From Streptococcus mitis (GTDB lineage Bacteria > Bacillota > Bacilli > Lactobacillales > Streptococcaceae): a stretch of DNA of 38,979 bases. Under the pieces are notes generated by a model. The model searched no databases and had not been told where the DNA came from. It worked only from the letters and a program-made list of their open reading frames with translations. Position 1 is the first letter of the stretch. Every line of letters starts with the position of its first letter. Location: assembly GCF_002096845.1 (NCBI RefSeq), contig NZ_NCVK01000011.1:1-38979 (forward strand), given 5' to 3'. This document shows positions 34,944 through 38,979 of this stretch, piece after piece. The translations under genes were made by a program, and so were the position numbers.

Positions 34944-37310
34944 ATGGAAGTTTATTTTTCAGGAACCATTGAACGGATTATTTTTGAAAATCCCAGCAAT
35001 TTTTATCGCATCCTCCTCCTAGAAATCGACGATACGGACGCAGAGGATTTTGATGATTTTGAAATCATTGTCACGGGCACCATGGCTGATGTGATTGAGG
35101 GAGAAGACTATACTTTTTGGGGGCAAATTGTCCAGCACTCCAAGTATGGGGAACAACTGCAAATCAGTCGTTATGAACGCGCAAAACCAACTAGTAAGGG
35201 CTTGGTCAAGTACTTTTCAAGTAGCCATTTCAAGGGAATTGGTCTCAAGACAGCTCAGAAAATTGTGGATACCTATGGTGACAATACCATTGACGAAATT
35301 CTGCAACACCCAGAAAAGCTAGAAGGTATCGCAGGACTCTCTGCAAAAAATCGCGAGGCATTCGTCTCCACACTTCGTCTCAACTACGGAACGGAGATGG
35401 TTTTGGCCAAACTAGCCAACTACGGCATTCCCAACAAACTAGCCTTTCAGATTCAAGACTTTTACAAGGAAGAAACCCTTGATGTGGTTGAAAATTATCC
35501 CTACCAGTTGGTTGAGGATATCAAGGGTTTGGGCTTTACCATTGCTGACCAATTAGCGCAAGAATTAGGAATCGAAAGTCAGGCTCCTGAACGCTTCCGC
35601 GCCGGGCTAGTTCACAGTCTTTTTCAGGCCTGTATGGAAACAGGGGACACCTATGTTGAAGCTCGGGATTTGCTAGAACAAACTCTCACTCTCCTTGAGT
35701 CTTCCCGCCCCGTGGAACTGGATCCCAGCCAAGTGGCCCAAGAACTCTCCTACCTGATTGAAGAAGACAAGGTCCAGCAGATTGATACCAAAATTTTTGA
35801 CAACAGCCTCTTTTTCGCTGAGGAAGGTATCCGCAGTCACTTGGTTCGTATCCTTGAAAAAGGAAAACAGAAGAGCCAGGATTTAGAAACCATTCAAAAA
35901 CATATCGCTACTGTCGAGGAAGAGCTGGGGATTGAGTATGATAGCATTCAAAAACAAGCTATCTGTGATGCTATCCAGAACAAGGTCTTTATCCTAACAG
36001 GTGGACCTGGTACTGGTAAGACAACGGTTATCAATGGTATCATCGCTGTTTATGCCCTTTTAGAAGGACTTGACCTCAGGAAAAAAAGCAACCTACCTAT
36101 TCTTCTTGCCGCTCCAACTGGACGAGCAGCTCGCCGCATGAATGAATTGACAGGCTTGCCTAGCGCGACCATACACCGTCATTTAGGAATGACAGGTGAC
36201 GATGACACCAGTCATCTGGAAGATTATCTGGATGCCGACTTTATTATCGTGGATGAATTTTCTATGGTGGATACTTGGCTGGCCAACCAACTCTTCTCCA
36301 ACATCTCTTCTAACAGCAAGATCCTCATCGTGGGTGACAGCGACCAGTTGCCGTCTGTCAGTCCTGGACAGGTTCTAGCGGATCTGCTTCATATTCCCTT
36401 GATTCCTCAGACTCGCTTGGAAAAAATTTATCGACAAAGCGAAGAATCAACCATCGTCACTCTAGCTAGTCAGATTCGACAGGGTATCCTGCCAGCTGAT
36501 TTCACCCAGAAAAAAGCAGACCGTTCCTACTTTGAAATTGCTAGTGCCCATATCCCTGCTACTATTGAGAAAATCTTAGGCGCTGCCCTAAGAAGTGGTA
36601 TCCCTGCCCGTGATATCCAAGTTCTGGCTCCCATGTATCGAGGAACTGCAGGGATTGACGCTGTCAATCAGCTCATGCAAGACCTGCTCAATCCACCACA
36701 AAAAGACCAACTCAGTTTTGAAGCTCCCCAGTGTCACTATCGTAAGGGAGACAAGGTCATTCACCTGGTCAACGATGCTGAAATCAATGTCTTTAATGGG
36801 GATTTAGGAGCTATCACAGACCTGATTCCTGGTAAATACACCGAGTCGAAACAAGACGAGATTGTCATTGATTTTGATGGCAACGAAGTCTCTTACCCAC
36901 GTAACGAATGGTACAAGATTCGCCTAGCCTATGCCATGAGTATCCATAAGTCTCAGGGAAGTGAGTTTCCTGTTGTCATCCTACCTATCACCAGTGCTAG
37001 TAGGCGTATGCTGGAGCGCAATCTCATCTATACAGCCATTACACGCGCCAAAAGCAAGCTTATCTTACTAGGCGAATTACAGGCCTTCGACTATGCTACC
37101 CAGCATATCGGAACTGCCCGAAAAACCTATCTGATTGAACGATTCAGTGATTTATTGGAGAATGTTGAAGAAAAGCAACAAACTGTCTCAGAAACTGCCA
37201 CATCAAGTACCTCTGAACAATCCTACATCCTGACAGAAGAAAACTGGGACAGCATCCCAGCCATGATTGGGATTACAGACGCAGACCTCAAAGAGATTTT
37301 TGGAAAATAG
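34944..37310 (+). CDS. recD2: RecD2 family ATP-dependent DNA helicase
   Basis: Read from ATG 34944 the product has 788 residues and starts MEVYFSGTIERIIFENPSNF. AAAGGA (34933-34938) is 5 nt upstream and excludes the in-frame ATG at 34929. The N-terminal OB-like and helix-hairpin-helix region (GIGLKTAQKIVDTYGDN; GLGFTIADQLAQELG) is followed by a superfamily 1B helicase with Walker A GGPGTGKTTVI (about 353), DEFSMVD, GDSDQLPSVSPGQVL and the C-terminal SIHKSQGSEFPVVILP and YTAITRAKSKLILLG. RecD2 unwinds DNA 5' to 3' and acts in repair without RecBC. It is monocistronic and ends at a hairpin. Confidence 0.94.
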   Translation: MEVYFSGTIERIIFENPSNFYRILLLEIDDTDAEDFDDFEIIVTGTMADVIEGEDYTFWGQIVQHSKYGEQLQISRYERAKPTSKGLVKYFSSSHFKGIGLKTAQKIVDTYGDNTIDEILQHPEKLEGIAGLSAKNREAFVSTLRLNYGTEMVLAKLANYGIPNKLAFQIQDFYKEETLDVVENYPYQLVEDIKGLGFTIADQLAQELGIESQAPERFRAGLVHSLFQACMETGDTYVEARDLLEQTLTLLESSRPVELDPSQVAQELSYLIEEDKVQQIDTKIFDNSLFFAEEGIRSHLVRILEKGKQKSQDLETIQKHIATVEEELGIEYDSIQKQAICDAIQNKVFILTGGPGTGKTTVINGIIAVYALLEGLDLRKKSNLPILLAAPTGRAARRMNELTGLPSATIHRHLGMTGDDDTSHLEDYLDADFIIVDEFSMVDTWLANQLFSNISSNSKILIVGDSDQLPSVSPGQVLADLLHIPLIPQTRLEKIYRQSEESTIVTLASQIRQGILPADFTQKKADRSYFEIASAHIPATIEKILGAALRSGIPARDIQVLAPMYRGTAGIDAVNQLMQDLLNPPQKDQLSFEAPQCHYRKGDKVIHLVNDAEINVFNGDLGAITDLIPGKYTESKQDEIVIDFDGNEVSYPRNEWYKIRLAYAMSIHKSQGSEFPVVILPITSASRRMLERNLIYTAITRAKSKLILLGELQAFDYATQHIGTARKTYLIERFSDLLENVEEKQQTVSETATSSTSEQSYILTEENWDSIPAMIGITDADLKEIFGK

Positions 37311-37321
37311 TGCATAAGAAA

Positions 37322-37350
37322 ACCCACCAATTCAGGTGGGATTTTTGTTT
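37322..37350. terminator. Bidirectional terminator between recD2 and tig
   Basis: CCCACC (37323-37328) pairs with GGTGGG (37335-37340) around a 6-nt loop, followed by ATTTTTGTTT; AAGAAAA on the other side supplies a U tract for the minus direction. Confidence 0.85.
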
Positions 37351-37354
37351 ATTA

Positions 37355-37458
37355 ATACTCAATGAAAATCAAAGAGCAAACTAGGAAGCTAGCCGCAAGC
37401 TGTACTTGAGTACGGTAAGGCGACGCTGACGTGGTTTGAAGAGATTTTCGAAGAGTAT
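37355..37458 (-). repeat. BOX repeat element (boxA-boxC form, no boxB)
   Basis: The minus strand starts ATACTCTTCGAAAATCTC and continues with a boxA-like core; the plus strand contains GGCGACGCTGACGTGG, matching the core of the widely used BOX-PCR primer site. The other end reads ATACTCAATGAAAATCAAAG, the boxC end. The ends are imperfect inverted repeats. At 104 bp it has room for boxA plus boxC but no boxB. It begins 4 nt after the tig stop codon. Confidence 0.88.
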
Positions 37459-37462
37459 AAGA

Positions 37463-38746
37463 TTATTTAACTGTTGCTGTGCTTGTAATCAACTCAACAG
37501 CTTTTTTAATTGTGATGTCATGTTTCAACATATCAGCTGAAAGCAAGCTTTGTACTTGTGCAACTTCCATGTTGTAGTCTGCTGCCAATTGCTCGATTTC
37601 TTTTTGGATTTCTTCTTCTGAAGCATCAAATCCTTCAGCTTTGGCAACTGCTTCGATAACAAGGTTAGTCTTAGTACGTGACTCAGCTTCTCCCTCGTAT
37701 TGTTTGTGAAGGTCTTCTTGAGTCGTTCCAGTGATTTGGAAGTACATGTCAGGGTTGATACCTTGGCGTTGCAAGTTTCCAAGGAATTCGTTTACTGAAC
37801 GATGAACTTCTTCATGAATCATTTCTTCTGGAAGCTCTACGATTTCAGCGTTTTCTACAGCTTTATCAATTGCTGCACCTTCAACGGCATCTTTGTATGC
37901 TTCTTCTTTAGCTTCAGCTAACTCTTTGCGGTATTTTTCTTTCAATTCAGCAAGTGTTTCAACTTCTTCGTCGATGTCTTTTGCAAGCTCATCGTCAAGA
38001 GCTGGAACTTCTTTTGCTTTTACTTCGTGGATAGTTGTCACGAATTTAGCTTCTTTACCTGCAAGATCTTCTGCTTGGTAGTCTTCTGGGAATGTTACGA
38101 TAACATCAACAGTTTCGCCAGCTGAGTGACCTACCAATTGGTCTTCAAAACCAGGGATGAATTGACCTGAACCAAGTCCAAGTGAGAAGTTTTCACCTTT
38201 TCCACCGTCAAATTCAACACCGTCGATAGAACCAACGAAGTCGATGACAACAGTGTCGCCGTTTTCAGCAGCAGCTTCTTTGATAACCAATTCAGCCAAG
38301 TTGTTGCGTTCGCGTTCGATACGCTCTTCAACGTCAGCGTCAGTTACTTCTTTTTCTAGATCAACTGATACTTCAAGGTTTTTGTAGTCACCCAATTTTA
38401 CTTCAGGTTTTGTAACGACTTCAGCAGTGATAACCCAGTCTTGACCTTTTTCCATTGAAGTTACGTCAATTTTTGGTTGTGCAACTACTTCAAGACCAGC
38501 TTCTTTTACTGCAGCTTCATAAGCGTTTGGCAAAAGAGCGTTCATAACGTCTTGATAAAGTGACTCTTCACCAAATTTTTTATCGAAGATAGGGCGTGGA
38601 AGGTGACCTTTACGGAAACCTGGAACATTAAGAGATTTCTTCACTGAGTTGAAGACACGGTCCAATTCTGGTTTGATTTGGTCTTGAGAGATAGTGAAAG
38701 TCAAGACACCACGGTTTGTTTCTTTGTTTTCAAATGATACAGACAT
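37463..38746 (-). CDS. tig: Trigger factor
   Basis: The 427-residue ribosome-associated chaperone has an N-terminal ribosome-binding domain (about 1-110) with the signature [20 protein letters not shown] at 40-60, a FKBP-type prolyl isomerase domain (about 150-240; [36 protein letters not shown]) and a helical C-terminal chaperone domain. It binds nascent chains at the exit tunnel. Acidic composition and length are typical. AGGAG precedes the ATG. The transcript crosses the BOX element before reaching the terminator at 37322-37350. Confidence 0.97.
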   Translation of the reverse strand: MSVSFENKETNRGVLTFTISQDQIKPELDRVFNSVKKSLNVPGFRKGHLPRPIFDKKFGEESLYQDVMNALLPNAYEAAVKEAGLEVVAQPKIDVTSMEKGQDWVITAEVVTKPEVKLGDYKNLEVSVDLEKEVTDADVEERIERERNNLAELVIKEAAAENGDTVVIDFVGSIDGVEFDGGKGENFSLGLGSGQFIPGFEDQLVGHSAGETVDVIVTFPEDYQAEDLAGKEAKFVTTIHEVKAKEVPALDDELAKDIDEEVETLAELKEKYRKELAEAKEEAYKDAVEGAAIDKAVENAEIVELPEEMIHEEVHRSVNEFLGNLQRQGINPDMYFQITGTTQEDLHKQYEGEAESRTKTNLVIEAVAKAEGFDASEEEIQKEIEQLAADYNMEVAQVQSLLSADMLKHDITIKKAVELITSTATVK

Positions 38747-38783
38747 TCTGTCATTTCTCCTTAAAATTTTTTAAATACAGTCT

Positions 38784-38813
38784 ATTATAACATAAATGAG
38801 CGACTTTTTTCAA
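38784..38813 (-). promoter_or_regulatory. Promoter of tig
   Basis: TTGAAA (38808-38813), an 18-nt spacer and TATAAT (38784-38789) on the minus strand, 38 nt before the tig start. Confidence 0.8.
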
Positions 38814-38867
38814 GTAATGACTGCGCTTTTCAATGATGGGAGAGGTACGGCAACTTCTCAAAGTAAC

Positions 38868-38892
38868 TTCCACTTGCCTAACCAAAGTGGAA
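38868..38892. repeat. Short inverted repeat near right edge
   Basis: TTCCACTT (38868-38875) and AAGTGGAA (38885-38892) form an 8-bp stem with a 9-nt loop. There is no T tract after it, so it is not an obvious terminator. It may be a regulatory site or part of a mobile-element end. Confidence 0.5.
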
Positions 38893-38960
38893 ATTAGTCT
38901 AAAACGGATTTTTATGGTGGAATTAAGTATGAGACGTTTGAGTTAGAAATGAGATTCACT

Positions 38961-38979
38961 ATGACAAAACATAAACACC
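38961..38979 (+). CDS. Possible start of a further gene, cut off by window edge
   Basis: ATG 38961 opens a frame reading MTKHKH to the window end. The upstream region 38893-38960 lacks a clear ribosome site or promoter. A basic MTKHKH-type start is seen in some IS30-like transposases as I recall them, but six codons cannot support a family call. Confidence 0.2.

Noticed and set aside
37355..37458. RUP element instead of BOX
   Set aside because: The size suits RUP (about 107 bp), but the core GGCGACGCTGACG and the two end sequences are those of boxA and boxC.

Overview
The window looks like a chromosomal segment from a Mitis-group Streptococcus (S. mitis, S. oralis, S. pneumoniae or a close relative). 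The evidence is a low-GC Firmicute gene style with strong Shine-Dalgarno sites and TATGnTATAAT-type extended -10 promoters, a FabK/FabM/FabT type II fatty-acid cluster, two choline-binding-repeat proteins, a YSIRK-type surface protein and a BOX repeat. The species is inferred from these hallmarks; no database comparison was made.

Layout. 1-4925 (minus) is the 5' part of a very large mucin-binding (MucBP-type) cell-wall adhesin that runs off the left edge inside perfect 249-bp tandem repeats. 5179-6568 (plus) is efp, an Asp23-family gene and nusB. 6670-17229 (minus) is the complete fatty-acid synthesis locus, transcribed fabM, fabT-fabH-acpP, then fabK-fabD-fabG-fabF-accB-fabZ-accC-accD-accA, with FabT-like operators upstream of fabK, fabT and probably fabM. 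17439-20665 (plus) carries aspartate kinase, a DUF956 protein and serS, the last behind a serine T-box leader. 20690-24775 (minus) carries a TDT-family transporter, an AhpD-like protein paired with an acyl-CoA-dehydrogenase-like flavoprotein, and a Na+/alanine symporter controlled by a glycine riboswitch. 25155-28766 (minus) is an accessory surface block: a lipoprotein with a duplicated module and two tandem choline-binding proteins. An Rgg-type regulator (28984-29913, plus) is divergent from them across an intergenic region that holds an uninterrupted run of 20 C residues. 29963-33239 (minus) is mutS2, cvpA and zapA. 33326-37310 (plus) is rnhC, lepB and recD2. 37463-38746 (minus) is tig, followed directly by a BOX element. 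The last 230 bases hold the tig promoter, a short hairpin and perhaps the first codons of a further gene.

Most of the window is conserved housekeeping DNA. The accessory parts are the adhesin at the left edge, the lipoprotein/choline-binding/Rgg block, and possibly the extreme right end. The features most worth following up are the C20 tract and repeat-rich promoter region between Rgg and the choline-binding genes, the two choline-binding genes with near-identical ends and unrelated middles, the (TA)8 tract in the adhesin leader, and the switch architecture of the glycine riboswitch. I did not find a clearly new multi-gene system such as a defence island, CRISPR array or prophage.
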